Shown: one piece after another, positions 25,024-33,207 of the stretch
Numbering within the stretch: position 1 is the stretch's first letter
How the letters are laid out: each line of letters opens with the position of its first letter
Source: CALNYS01 sp942490855
GTDB taxonomy: Bacteria; Planctomycetota; Phycisphaerae; Phycisphaerales; UBA1924
Direction: 5' to 3'
Length of the DNA stretch: 64,000 nucleotides
Assembly (NCBI GenBank): GCA_942490855.1
Contig: CALNYS010000004.1
Coordinates: 1,178,001 to 1,242,000, forward strand
The notes under the pieces: model-generated
What the model was told of the DNA's origin: nothing
Database searches by the model: none
Seen by the model: only the letters and a program-made list of their open reading frames with translations
Made by a program: the position numbers and the translations under genes

Positions 25024-26364
25024 TCAGTGTAGAGCCGCCAGATCGTCCGGCCCGATCTCGTCGGCGTGCGCGATCTCGTCAGCGCGGGCCTGGCGGGCGC
25101 CGCGGTCGACGTCCACCCGCAGCAGCAGCAGCGCCCCGACGACGAAGCACGCCGACAGCCCCAGCAGCGCGGTGGACGTGCCCAGCAGGTCCTTCACCAG
25201 CCCGAAGCCGATCACGCACACCCCTGCGAGCTTGTAGACCAGGCCCCAGAACCCGAAGGATTCCGCCGCACGGTGCGCGGGGGTGAGGTACCCCACCAGC
25301 GCCCGCCCGCTCGTCCCGATCCCGCCGAGCCCGAAGCCCAGCAGGTTCCCGATCACCCAGATGCCCCACGTCGCCCCGCGCCCCGGGCCCGCGAGCCACG
25401 CCAGCGCCAGCCCCGCGACGATCCACACCCCGAGGAACATCAGCACCGTGCGCTTATGCCCGATCCGGTCCTGGTAGATCATCGGGACGATCGCCCCGAT
25501 CCCCGCTGTCACCGTGAGCTGGAGGAGAAAGAGCGCCAGCCCGGCGCCCTCGATTCCAAAGTCCCGTGCGATCACGCCCGCGAAGAAGATCACCGTCTGC
25601 ACGCCGACTCCGTAGATCAGGAACGCGATGAAGAAGAGCGCGAGGTCGCGGCGCGGCGCGATGTCGCGCAGCGTGCCGAAGACGCGTTCGCCCGCCTCGC
25701 GCAGGACCGTCTTTGACCCGTCGCGCACCGGGCGGGGCTCGCTCGGCACGAACAGCGCTGTCGGGAGCGCCATGACGAGGAACCAGACCCCCGCGAACAC
25801 CAGCAGCGGGCGCTGGTCGGCCGGCTTCTCGAGCCCGAAGAGCATCATCGCCCCCGCCGTCAGGAGCAGCAGGATCAGCGCGCCGGCGTACCCCATCGTC
25901 CACCCGATGCCCGACACCCGCCCCGCCACGCCGGGCTTGGCGATGATCGGCAGGTACGACGCGAGGAAGTTCTCCCCCAGCGCGAAACAGAAGTTGGCGG
26001 GGATGTAGAGCAGCACCGCGACGAGCAGCCCGCCCGCCGGGATCAGCCCCAGCGCGCACGTGAGGAGCGCGCACCCGAACCCCGTCGTCAGGAGCATCGT
26101 CTTCTTGCGCCCGGTCACGTCGCCCAGCGCCCCGGCGAGCGGCGAGACGATCACCACCAGCAGCATGCTCGCCGCGACGGTCGCGGCCCACAGGGTGTCG
26201 TCCGTCCCCTCGTTGTTGACGACGACTTCCTTGAAGAAGACCGCGAAGAGCATCGTGTTGATGATCAGCGTGAACGACTGGTTCGCGAGGTCGTACATCC
26301 CCCACGCCCACACCACGCGCGGGTTCTCGAGTCCGGCGAACGGGTTGAGGCGCGCGAGCTTCAC
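25024..26364 (-). CDS. MFS transporter of the UMF1/Atg22-like family
   Basis: The 446-residue protein has about 12 membrane segments. The opening VVWAWGMYDLANQSFTLIIN is the UMF1/Atg22-type first helix, and GALGDVTGRKKTMLLTT is the MFS loop 2-3 signature. QDRIGHKRTVLMFLG gives the matching loop in the second half. The substrate is unknown; Atg22 relatives export amino acids. The start overlaps the mscS stop (ATGA), and trpB follows within 4 bp, so an amino-acid transport role would fit, as inference. Confidence 0.87.
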   Translation of the reverse strand: MKLARLNPFAGLENPRVVWAWGMYDLANQSFTLIINTMLFAVFFKEVVVNNEGTDDTLWAATVAASMLLVVIVSPLAGALGDVTGRKKTMLLTTGFGCALLTCALGLIPAGGLLVAVLLYIPANFCFALGENFLASYLPIIAKPGVAGRVSGIGWTMGYAGALILLLLTAGAMMLFGLEKPADQRPLLVFAGVWFLVMALPTALFVPSEPRPVRDGSKTVLREAGERVFGTLRDIAPRRDLALFFIAFLIYGVGVQTVIFFAGVIARDFGIEGAGLALFLLQLTVTAGIGAIVPMIYQDRIGHKRTVLMFLGVWIVAGLALAWLAGPGRGATWGIWVIGNLLGFGLGGIGTSGRALVGYLTPAHRAAESFGFWGLVYKLAGVCVIGFGLVKDLLGTSTALLGLSACFVVGALLLLRVDVDRGARQARADEIAHADEIGPDDLAALH

Positions 26365-28238
26365 GCCCCCGCCGAGCGCTGCTCGACCTGCGAATCGCTG
26401 TCCGGGTCTTCTTCGATGGGCTCGGCGCCGCGGAACTCAACGGGCCCGGGCGTCTCGTCCCGCCACGGCGCGTCGCGTGTGACGCTGCGCGCCAGGCGAC
26501 GCCCGACGACGGCGCTCTCGCGCTCGCGGTCGGCGCTCGCCGAGAAATCTGGCGCGTCGGGCCCGGGGCTCGGCGCGCCCCGCTTGAGGAACAGTGTCTG
26601 TGTCGGGTACGCGAACTCGACCCCGAGCTTCTCCGCCAGACGCAGGATGTCCGTGAGCAGGCGGTGACGCTCGCGCAGCTCGACCGACCAGTCAGGGGTC
26701 TCGAAGAAGAGGTACAGCAGGATGTTCAGCGACGACGCCCCGTATCCGGTGAAGTACACGTGGTAGTAGTCCTTGCGCGTGTACGGGTGATGGCGGATCA
26801 GCTCGCGGACGCCCTCGCAGAACGCGTCGATCTTCTCGGGGGGCGTGTCGTACGCGAGCCCGAGCTCGGCCTTGTACCGCCGGTACTTCCGCCGCCCGTA
26901 GTTGTCCACCGTCGCGCGCACCAGCGACGCGTTGGGGACCGTCACCAGCGAGTTGTAGAACGTGCGGATCCGCGTCGAGCGGAACCCGAGCTCCTCGACC
27001 GTGCCCTCGGTGTCGCCGATCACCACCCAGTGCCCGACCTCGAAGGGGCGGTCGAAGATCACCGCGATCGACCCGAAGAAGTTCTCGATCGTGTCCTTGG
27101 CCGCGAACGCGACCGCCAGACCGCCGATGCCAAGGCCCGTCAGCAGGGGGAGGATCTCGATCGAGAGGCTCTCGGCGATGTACACCAGCCCCACCGCGAA
27201 GACGAAGATCTTCAGCGCGCGGCGCACCAGCGGGACGAGCAGGTCGTCGATCTTCGTGTCGGTCCTCGTCGCGCGCTTCGCGAAGAGGTCCGTCGCGACG
27301 TCCACCACGCGGAACGCCGCCAGCACGCCCGCGACCATCAGAACCAGACGCACCGCGGTGAAGATGATCTGCTGCGCCAGCGGCGGCAGCCCGAGCAGGC
27401 GCATCAGGACCAGGACCGCCAGCGCCCCGGCGAAGAGCCCGAAGGGGCGCACCGCGCGCCGCAGCAGCTCCGGATCGATCTCGCCCCCGCTCCGGCGCAG
27501 GCGGGTCGCGGCCATCGTGCGCAGCACAAACTGCACCACGTAATCGATGATCACGCCGAGGAAGAGGATCGACAGCAGCCCGGCCCACTGCCAGAGCTCG
27601 AGCCCGAGGGCCTCGCGTTGCTTGAGCTCGGCGGGCATCAGCGAGCGGATCCACAGCGGGGCGCTCACCAGCCGCTCGTCAACCCCGTACACCACGCTCA
27701 GGTGCTCGACGCTCTTGTAGAGGTGGTCCACGTCGGCGAGCGTCTCGGCGCTAAAACGCCACGCGCCGCGGGCCCCGCGGGTGAGGATGATCTCGCCCTC
27801 CGCGCCGTTCTCGACCAGGCGCCGGTGCTCGGGATCGCTCGGGTCGGGGAAAAAGCGGAACTCGGTCAGCCCCCGCGCGGCGACCGCGCCGGCGTCGGGG
27901 AGATCCCACGGGTTGATCCGCCCGATCCGGTTGAGCACCGCGAGCAGGCGCACCCCGACGACCTCCGCGGCGTCTTTCCCCGCCGACGACAGGTCCATCG
28001 TCGTGCGGAGCTTCTCGACCGCGTCCACGCGCTGGGGCGAGAGCGCGCCGGCCTCGCGGTAGCGGTCCATGGTGCGCAGGAACGTGTCCATTGTGGCGCG
28101 GGGGCTCTCGAGCGCCGCGGGCGCCGATGGCGCAGAAGCGCCGGGCTCGGCGGGGGGCGGAGAGCCCGCGTCCTGCGCGAGAGCGGGCGAGAGGGTGAGC
28201 AGGAAAACGAGCGTCAGTGAGCGGAGAATCGCGTGCAT
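26361..28238 (-). CDS. MscS-family mechanosensitive ion channel
   Basis: The 625-residue protein has a signal peptide (MHAILRSLTLVFLLTLSPALA) and an extended periplasmic helical region to about residue 210. It then has four to five membrane segments. The pore helix and beta-domain are at about residues 370-450 (TGLGIGGLAVAFAAKDTIEN, then DRPFEVGHWVVIGDTEGTVEELGFRSTRIRT). A vestibule domain follows to about residue 555. The tail to 625 is disordered and charged. MscS channels open under membrane tension to release solutes. It is co-directional with the prepilin gene (26 bp) and overlaps the MFS gene by four bases. Confidence 0.93.
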   Translation of the reverse strand: MHAILRSLTLVFLLTLSPALAQDAGSPPPAEPGASAPSAPAALESPRATMDTFLRTMDRYREAGALSPQRVDAVEKLRTTMDLSSAGKDAAEVVGVRLLAVLNRIGRINPWDLPDAGAVAARGLTEFRFFPDPSDPEHRRLVENGAEGEIILTRGARGAWRFSAETLADVDHLYKSVEHLSVVYGVDERLVSAPLWIRSLMPAELKQREALGLELWQWAGLLSILFLGVIIDYVVQFVLRTMAATRLRRSGGEIDPELLRRAVRPFGLFAGALAVLVLMRLLGLPPLAQQIIFTAVRLVLMVAGVLAAFRVVDVATDLFAKRATRTDTKIDDLLVPLVRRALKIFVFAVGLVYIAESLSIEILPLLTGLGIGGLAVAFAAKDTIENFFGSIAVIFDRPFEVGHWVVIGDTEGTVEELGFRSTRIRTFYNSLVTVPNASLVRATVDNYGRRKYRRYKAELGLAYDTPPEKIDAFCEGVRELIRHHPYTRKDYYHVYFTGYGASSLNILLYLFFETPDWSVELRERHRLLTDILRLAEKLGVEFAYPTQTLFLKRGAPSPGPDAPDFSASADRERESAVVGRRLARSVTRDAPWRDETPGPVEFRGAEPIEEDPDSDSQVEQRSAGA

Positions 28239-28264
28239 AGCGCGATGCTACCGCGCCGCGGGCG

Positions 28265-29101
28265 TCAGTCGCTCGACCGGCTCCGCAGGTGTTCGAACCG
28301 CTCGTCCCACCCCGGGCGCGGGAAGAACGTGTAGTGCTCCGTCGTGTTGACGGCGCCCACGGCGACGGGCGCCGCGATCTCGGCGTGCCCGTCGACGAAG
28401 CAGAGCGACGCGCGCACGCGGTCGCGTCCCCACAGCTCGCCCTTGTCGCCCCCGTCGTCGTAGTTGTAGATGGGGGACTGCCCCGCCAGCCACGTCCGCG
28501 AGGGAGACTCGACCTCGGGCGCCCGCCCGCCGTCGCTCGGGACCAGCGTCCCGAAGAGCTCCACGAAGGGGCACGGCACCTCGTCGAGCGCGTGGTCGTT
28601 GAGCACGTAGCTGGTGCCGACGAGATCGAAGACCGTCGCGTCGGGACGCCCGGGGGCGAAGCCCGTGAGCTGGTCGTCGCGCGTCCCGTCGTCGAGCGGG
28701 TCGAGGAAGATCCCCGGGCGCTCGTCGGGCGTGAAATCCCCGAGGTAGGAGTTGAGCGGGCGCTCGTCGGCGCCTACGCGCGCCGCGCCGAAGACGTTGA
28801 CGACCGAGCGCGCCCCGCCGAAGAGCCACGCCAGACGCAGCCCGCCCGGGTCGCTCGTGATCTCGCCGACAGGGGTGAGGCGCAGCTGCGGGAGATGCCC
28901 GTCGTGGTCGCGCATGTACGCGAGCGTCGCGCCGCCGATCTCCCGCGTCTGGGCTCCGCCCACGGCTTCCATCGCCGCGCGCCGTGCGCCGTGCAGCGCG
29001 GGCGCCAGGAGCCCGAGCAGGACGGCGACCACGGCGACCACGACAAGCAGTTCGATCAGGGTGAACCCTCGCGAAGGCACAGCGGCCCGGGTTCGCCTCA
29101 A
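28265..29101 (-). CDS. Prepilin-type N-methylation domain protein (pseudopilin-like)
   Basis: The protein carries the type IV prepilin signal SRGFTLIELLVVV, cleaved between G and F by prepilin peptidase, and an approximately 20-residue hydrophobic helix. A soluble globular domain follows, with a CFVDGHAEI stretch near the end that is typical of planctomycete prepilin-type proteins (DUF1559-like group). The start is uncertain. I use TTG 29101, but GTG 29080 gives a five-residue leader, and the frame stays open to ATG 29320. A CCCGGGTT/AACCCGGG hairpin covers this region. It begins the leftward operon with mscS. It probably belongs to a pseudopilin used in export or surface structures. Confidence 0.72.
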   Translation of the reverse strand: MRRTRAAVPSRGFTLIELLVVVAVVAVLLGLLAPALHGARRAAMEAVGGAQTREIGGATLAYMRDHDGHLPQLRLTPVGEITSDPGGLRLAWLFGGARSVVNVFGAARVGADERPLNSYLGDFTPDERPGIFLDPLDDGTRDDQLTGFAPGRPDATVFDLVGTSYVLNDHALDEVPCPFVELFGTLVPSDGGRAPEVESPSRTWLAGQSPIYNYDDGGDKGELWGRDRVRASLCFVDGHAEIAAPVAVGAVNTTEHYTFFPRPGWDERFEHLRSRSSD

Positions 29102-29108
29102 ACCCGGG
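29086..29108 (-). other. Hairpin at the start of the prepilin gene
   Basis: CCCGGGTT (29086-29093) pairs with AACCCGGG (29101-29108) around a seven-base loop. It lies across the candidate TTG start and 6 bp upstream of GTG 29080. It could limit ribosome access. No function is shown. Confidence 0.35.
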
Positions 29109-29555
29109 TCGCTGGAGAGAGAGAGGCGTGCCGTGCTGGTCGCGCGGGCGGCCGTGCGGGACGCCGCTCTCAAGGAGGAAAGGGATGTTCGTGCGGCCTC
29201 ACGTGTCGTGTGTTCGCCCGCGGGGGCGTACGGCCGCTCAGGAGGTAATACGCAAGCCGTCGTGCTGGGTTCCCGTTCACTGCCCATCTTCCCAGCTCCT
29301 CCGCCCGCGTCCTGTAACACCGCGTATGGGCGTCTCTCACTCTACACCGGGGCGATAACCGCGCGTGCAAACGTCTCCCTCCAAGAATCGGGTCATCACG
29401 TCATTTTCTTCCGTCCTTACCAGTGTTTTTCCGAGCATCGTCGCATCCCCCGCCCAAACGCCGTCAAAGCGCTCGACAGCGGGGCGGAGGGCGCCGCGCA
29501 CGCCCGATCCTTACCACGCGGCGGGCACGACGTCCCCGCGTGGAGGGATCGAATC
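29102..29555. other. 454-bp intergenic region between the prepilin and MshEN genes
   Basis: This is the only gene-free stretch over 300 bp in the window. It has a clearly lower GC content on its right half (29250-29480). Two strong ribosome-binding-like sequences point right: AAGGAGGAA at 29172-29180, before an ATG at 29185, and AGGAGGT near 29240. No RNA gene fold or IS end was recognised. It must hold the divergent promoters of the prepilin operon and of the MshEN gene, but no convincing -35/-10 pair stands out. Confidence 0.5.
29185..29358 (+). CDS. Possible 57-residue ORF with strong ribosome-binding site (doubtful)
   Basis: An ATG follows AAGGAGGAA with six-base spacing and opens a 57-codon frame rich in Arg, Pro and Cys. 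Codon use lacks the strong G/C third-position bias of neighbouring genes, and the sequence is not convincing as a folded protein. A leader peptide or chance ORF are both possible. I list it only because the ribosome-binding site is better than that of most genes here. Confidence 0.2.
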   Translation: MFVRPHVSCVRPRGRTAAQEVIRKPSCWVPVHCPSSQLLRPRPVTPRMGVSHSTPGR

Positions 29556-30050
29556 ATGCGAGTGCGCATCGGCGAAGTGATGGTCAACCAGGGGCTCCTT
29601 ACCGAAGCCCAGGTCAACAGCATCCTCGAACACCAGAAGGAGCGCCCGCGCCCCTTCGGCGAGCTCGCGGAGGTCCTCTTCCACGTCAGCTCCGAGGACG
29701 TCGAGTCCGCGTGGGTCGAGCAGTACGCGCTCATCACCGAGCACGTTGACCCCACCGGCGAGACCATCGACCCGGGGGTGCTCGAGCTCATCACCAAGCG
29801 ACAGGCGTGGCAGTTCCGCTGCATGCCCCTGCGCTGGGACGGCAGCGAGGTCATGGTCGCCACGGTGCGCGAGCACCTCACGCGCTCGATGCGCTTCGCG
29901 CTCCGTCACGTGGTGCAGCCGTGCTGGTTCGTGCTCGCCGAGGCCGATCAGCTCGGCGCCGCCCTCATGGAGCACTACCCGATGGCCGGCATGACGCCCG
30001 CCGTCGTGTGCGCCGGGCCCGTCGCGTTCGAGTCAGCCGGCGGCGACTGA
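29556..30050 (+). CDS. Stand-alone MshEN (GspE/PilB N-terminal) domain protein
   Basis: The 164-residue protein matches the N-terminal domain of type II secretion/type IV pilus ATPases (MshEN), which binds cyclic-di-GMP in some ATPases. The signature MRVRIGEVMVNQGLLTEAQV opens the protein. FGELAEVLFHVSSEDVESAW and the LRWDGSEVMVATVREH segment follow. No ATPase domain is attached. The ATG at 29556 has GGAGGG eight bases upstream. Stand-alone MshEN proteins may act as c-di-GMP sensors or regulators, and the two prepilin-type genes in the window make a pilus/secretion context plausible. The 3' end overlaps metK by 18 bp. Confidence 0.8.
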   Translation: MRVRIGEVMVNQGLLTEAQVNSILEHQKERPRPFGELAEVLFHVSSEDVESAWVEQYALITEHVDPTGETIDPGVLELITKRQAWQFRCMPLRWDGSEVMVATVREHLTRSMRFALRHVVQPCWFVLAEADQLGAALMEHYPMAGMTPAVVCAGPVAFESAGGD

Positions 30051-31226
30051 GCCGGCCGTCACCGCGGACTTCAGCGCCGCGGCCTTGTCCGTGCGTTCCC
30101 ACGAGAACCGATCGCCCTCGGGGCGGCGACCGAAGTGCCCGTGCGCCGCGGTCGGGGTGTAGATCGGCTTGCGCAGCCCCAGCGACGAGATGATCCCCGC
30201 GGGCGTGAGGTCGAAGACGTCGCGCACCGCGGTTTCGATCGCGCTCTCGTCGGCCCGCTGCGTGCCGAAGCAGTCCACGCGCACGCTCGTCGGTTCCGCG
30301 ACGCCGATCGCGTAGCTGAGCTGGAGCTCGCAGCGGTCCGCCAGGCCCGCCGAGACGATGTTCTTCGCGATGTGGCGCGCCATGTACGCGGCCGAGCGGT
30401 CAACCTTCGTGGGGTCCTTCCCCGAGAAGGCGCCGCCGCCGTGACGCCCCATCCCGCCGTAGGTGTCAACGATGATCTTCCGCCCGGTCAGCCCGACGTC
30501 GCCGTGCGGCCCGCCGATCTCAAAGAGCCCGGTGGGGTTCACGTGTACCACGACGTCGTCGTTCCAGAGGTCGGCGAGCACGGGCTTGATGACGTGCTCG
30601 GTCACCGCCTCCTTGAGATCGCCCTGGGCGGTGTTCCACTCCGGCGCGTGCTGCGTCGAGAGCACCACCGTGTCGATGCGCACCGGGCGGTCGCCCTCGT
30701 AGACGAACGTCACCTGGCTCTTCGCGTCAGGGCGCAGCCCGGAGACCTCGCCCGACTCGCGCACCGCTTTGTGGCGCTCGACCAGCCGGTGGGCCACGAA
30801 GATCGGCAGCGGCATCATCGCCTCGGGGTCGAGCGCGTCAGTCTCGCGGCACGCGTACCCGAACATCATGCCCTGGTCGCCCGCGCCGCCCGTGTCTACG
30901 CCCTGGGCGATGTGCGCCGACTGTTCCTTGATGCTCGTGAGCACCGCGCACGCCTGGTGGTCAAACCGCAGCGACGGGTCCGTGTACCCGATCCGCTCGA
31001 TCGTGTCGCGCACGATCGTCGGGATGTCCACGTACGTCTGCGTGCGCACCTCGCCCGCGACGATCGCCATCCCCGTCGAGACCATCGTCTCGACGGCCGC
31101 GCGCGTGTCGGGGTCTTCCGTCAGCATCGCGTCGAGGATCGCGTCTGAGATCTGGTCGGCGACCTTGTCAGGATGACCAACAGACACCGACTCGGACGTG
31201 AAGTAGCTCGTGCGCGGGGTGCTCAT
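30033..31226 (-). CDS. metK: S-adenosylmethionine synthase
   Basis: The 397-residue enzyme makes S-adenosylmethionine from ATP and methionine. Its start FTSESVSVGHPDKVADQISD, the GAGDQGMMFGYA ATP motif, the P-loop-like GGGAFSGKDPTKVDRSAAY and the tail HFGRRPEGDRFSWERTD are family signatures. The length is normal. No SAM riboswitch was recognised in the 107 bp between it and the divergent rsmD gene. The stop region overlaps the convergent MshEN gene. Confidence 0.97.
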   Translation of the reverse strand: MSTPRTSYFTSESVSVGHPDKVADQISDAILDAMLTEDPDTRAAVETMVSTGMAIVAGEVRTQTYVDIPTIVRDTIERIGYTDPSLRFDHQACAVLTSIKEQSAHIAQGVDTGGAGDQGMMFGYACRETDALDPEAMMPLPIFVAHRLVERHKAVRESGEVSGLRPDAKSQVTFVYEGDRPVRIDTVVLSTQHAPEWNTAQGDLKEAVTEHVIKPVLADLWNDDVVVHVNPTGLFEIGGPHGDVGLTGRKIIVDTYGGMGRHGGGAFSGKDPTKVDRSAAYMARHIAKNIVSAGLADRCELQLSYAIGVAEPTSVRVDCFGTQRADESAIETAVRDVFDLTPAGIISSLGLRKPIYTPTAAHGHFGRRPEGDRFSWERTDKAAALKSAVTAGSVAAG

Positions 31227-31332
31227 TCAGGGCTCCAATGGCGAGGCGTGGATCGGGTGAGCGTAGGAGCGCCCTGTGTGCGGTGCAATCACGCCGCTTG
31301 ACGCACCCGCCGGGGACGGGTTTCATCCACCG

Positions 31333-31935
31333 ATGCGCATCATCGGTGGAAAGTTCAAACGGCGCAACCTCACGCCGCCCCCCAACGCGAAGGTCAGCCG
31401 TCCCATGCCCGACCGGGTTAAGGAGGCCGTCTTCAACCTCCTGCGCGGGCACGTCGAGGGCGTCGAGGTCTTCGAGGCCTTCGCCGGCGTCGGGACCATC
31501 GGGCTCGAGGCCGCCTCGCGCGGCGCCCGGCGCGTGGTGATGGTCGAGAAGGACCGCACCATCGCGGGCATCCTCCGCGAGAACGCCCGGGAGCTCGGGC
31601 TCGACGACGACGCCTGCGAGATCATCAACGGCGACGCCCTCGGCTCCACCGCCCTCGCACGCTGCCCCGAGGGCGTCCACCTCGTCTTCTACGACCCGCC
31701 CTACGTCCTGCTGACCGACCCCGCCCGGCGCGAGCGCACCCTCCGCCAGCTCGACGCCCTCATAGGGAAGCTCGACGACACCGGCTACGCCGTCCTGCGC
31801 ACGCCGTGGCCGCTGCCCGAAGACCCCGAGCGCCCCGAGGCGGGCGACGTCGATCTCGAGCTGCCCGGGGCGGTAGGACCGGAAACCCACGCGTACGGGA
31901 CGATGGCGATCCATCTCTACATGCGCCGCGCATAA
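31333..31935 (+). CDS. rsmD: RsmD-family RNA methyltransferase (16S rRNA G966-N2 type)
   Basis: The 200-residue Rossmann-fold methyltransferase has the SAM motif VFEAFAGVGTIGLEAASRGA and the catalytic DPPY at VFYDPPYVL. It opens with the RsmD-type RIIGGKFKRRNL and the VKEAVFNLL helix. RsmD methylates G966 of 16S rRNA in the ribosome's P site. The ATG at 31333 is preferred to the in-frame ATG at 31276, because the RIIGG start is the family start. The gene is divergent from metK. Confidence 0.9.
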   Translation: MRIIGGKFKRRNLTPPPNAKVSRPMPDRVKEAVFNLLRGHVEGVEVFEAFAGVGTIGLEAASRGARRVVMVEKDRTIAGILRENARELGLDDDACEIINGDALGSTALARCPEGVHLVFYDPPYVLLTDPARRERTLRQLDALIGKLDDTGYAVLRTPWPLPEDPERPEAGDVDLELPGAVGPETHAYGTMAIHLYMRRA

Positions 31936-32065
31936 TGCGCGGCGTCGAAATAGTTATGCGTCAGTGGCGGGACCCGTCCGGGGCGCCCTATGGTGTGTGC
32001 GTTGCGAATGACGACCTCTTTGGTCCCGCTGTCTACGCATCAGTAACGCTGCACTTATGTCCCAA

Positions 32066-32099
32066 GCCGCGAGCCAACCGCGGCCCACGCTGCTTTTTT
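32066..32099 (+). terminator. Weak candidate terminator after rsmD
   Basis: GCCGCG (32066-32071) pairs with CGCGGC (32079-32084), but the T run (32094-32099) begins ten bases after the stem. The separation makes this doubtful. It lies 17 bp before the next gene and could instead belong to that gene's leader. Confidence 0.3.
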
Positions 32100-32115
32100 C
32101 GGAGTTTCCAGAGTT

Positions 32116-33132
32116 ATGCACCCTGATAAAGTCGTCGCCGCGACCCGCACGATCCTCGACGCGCTCAGACAATCCATCGCCCAGGACCGCCAGGTCCGTG
32201 ATGCCGCCGGCGTCATCACCGAGTGGCTCAACGAGACCGTCAGCTGGAGCGGCGGGGACCGCGCCGGAGGGTTCGCCTCCCCGACCGGGACCAACGGGCG
32301 CGCCATGCTCGACCGCGGGCGCCCGGCCGCCGACCTCGGGCTCGTCATCCGGCGCACCCGCCTCAAGGCCGAGGCGTGCCGCTGGGCGCTCGAACGCCAG
32401 CTCCTCATCGACCGCGGCGCCGACCGCGACGAAGAGATCCGCCCCGTCGACGCCCGCTTCCTCGAGCAGGCCCGCGAGCTCCGCGGCTGCTGGCTCTGGA
32501 TGTTCGACCCCTATGCCCGCGCCCCGGAGCCCCAGGCCATCGAGCGCCTCGCCCTCTGCTACGAGGCCCTCACCCTCGCGATCGAGATCGTCGAGGAGCT
32601 CGGCGGCGCCGGCGAAGAGGACCCCATCACCCTCCGCGACATGTACTACCTCCTCGCCGAGAGCCAGTCCATGCTCTGGGCCGCCCTCCGCGACGCCGGG
32701 GTGGACCGCGACCAGGACCAGACCGACGCCTTCATCTGGCTCCGTGAGAAGACCCGCGAGCACCGCGTCTTCGTCGAGCGCCACATGCGCCGCGAAGACC
32801 CGGCCGACCCCTCCAAGGGCGCCGACCTCATGGGGCGCCTCGAGGAGTTCCACGAGAAGTGGCGCGCCTCGCTCAGTGAGGACCGCATCAAGGAAATCGG
32901 CCTCCTGCGCCTCGCCTACCACGTCCACCGCATCAGCGAGAACCACTCCGACGAGCCCACCCACGACTGGGAACGCCTAAGTGAGATCATCGAAGAGCTC
33001 AGCGAGCACGGCGTCGATCCGCAGGACGCGTCCGTCGCCGAGCTCCTCGCCCCGCTCCCCGACGACGTCCCCGACGTGGACTTCAGCGAGCCGGCCGAGC
33101 GGGCGCTCAACATCGAGACAGAGTCAGCGTAA
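32116..33132 (+). CDS. Large helical protein of unknown function
   Basis: The 338-residue product is cytoplasmic, with no signal peptide or membrane segment. It is almost entirely helical and acidic. Blocks such as LRDMYYLLAESQSMLWAALR and FVERHMRRED suggest an alpha-solenoid or four-helix bundle. The pattern of long charged helices broken by loops resembles TPR-like proteins without a clear TPR consensus. I recognise no family. It lies 180 bp after rsmD and 75 bp before the M64 peptidase gene. Confidence 0.75.
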   Translation: MHPDKVVAATRTILDALRQSIAQDRQVRDAAGVITEWLNETVSWSGGDRAGGFASPTGTNGRAMLDRGRPAADLGLVIRRTRLKAEACRWALERQLLIDRGADRDEEIRPVDARFLEQARELRGCWLWMFDPYARAPEPQAIERLALCYEALTLAIEIVEELGGAGEEDPITLRDMYYLLAESQSMLWAALRDAGVDRDQDQTDAFIWLREKTREHRVFVERHMRREDPADPSKGADLMGRLEEFHEKWRASLSEDRIKEIGLLRLAYHVHRISENHSDEPTHDWERLSEIIEELSEHGVDPQDASVAELLAPLPDDVPDVDFSEPAERALNIETESA

Positions 33133-33207
33133 ACGATGATTCTGTAGATGTTTGGTTGCTCGGCCCCCCCGATGGTGGTCATAGTGGCCCCCGGAGGAGA
33201 GAGTCGC

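Noticed and set aside
31227..31332. Possible SAM riboswitch before metK
   Set aside because: The 107-bp leader shows no SAM-I, SAM-II or SAM/SAH pattern I can recognise, and it also serves as the divergent rsmD region.
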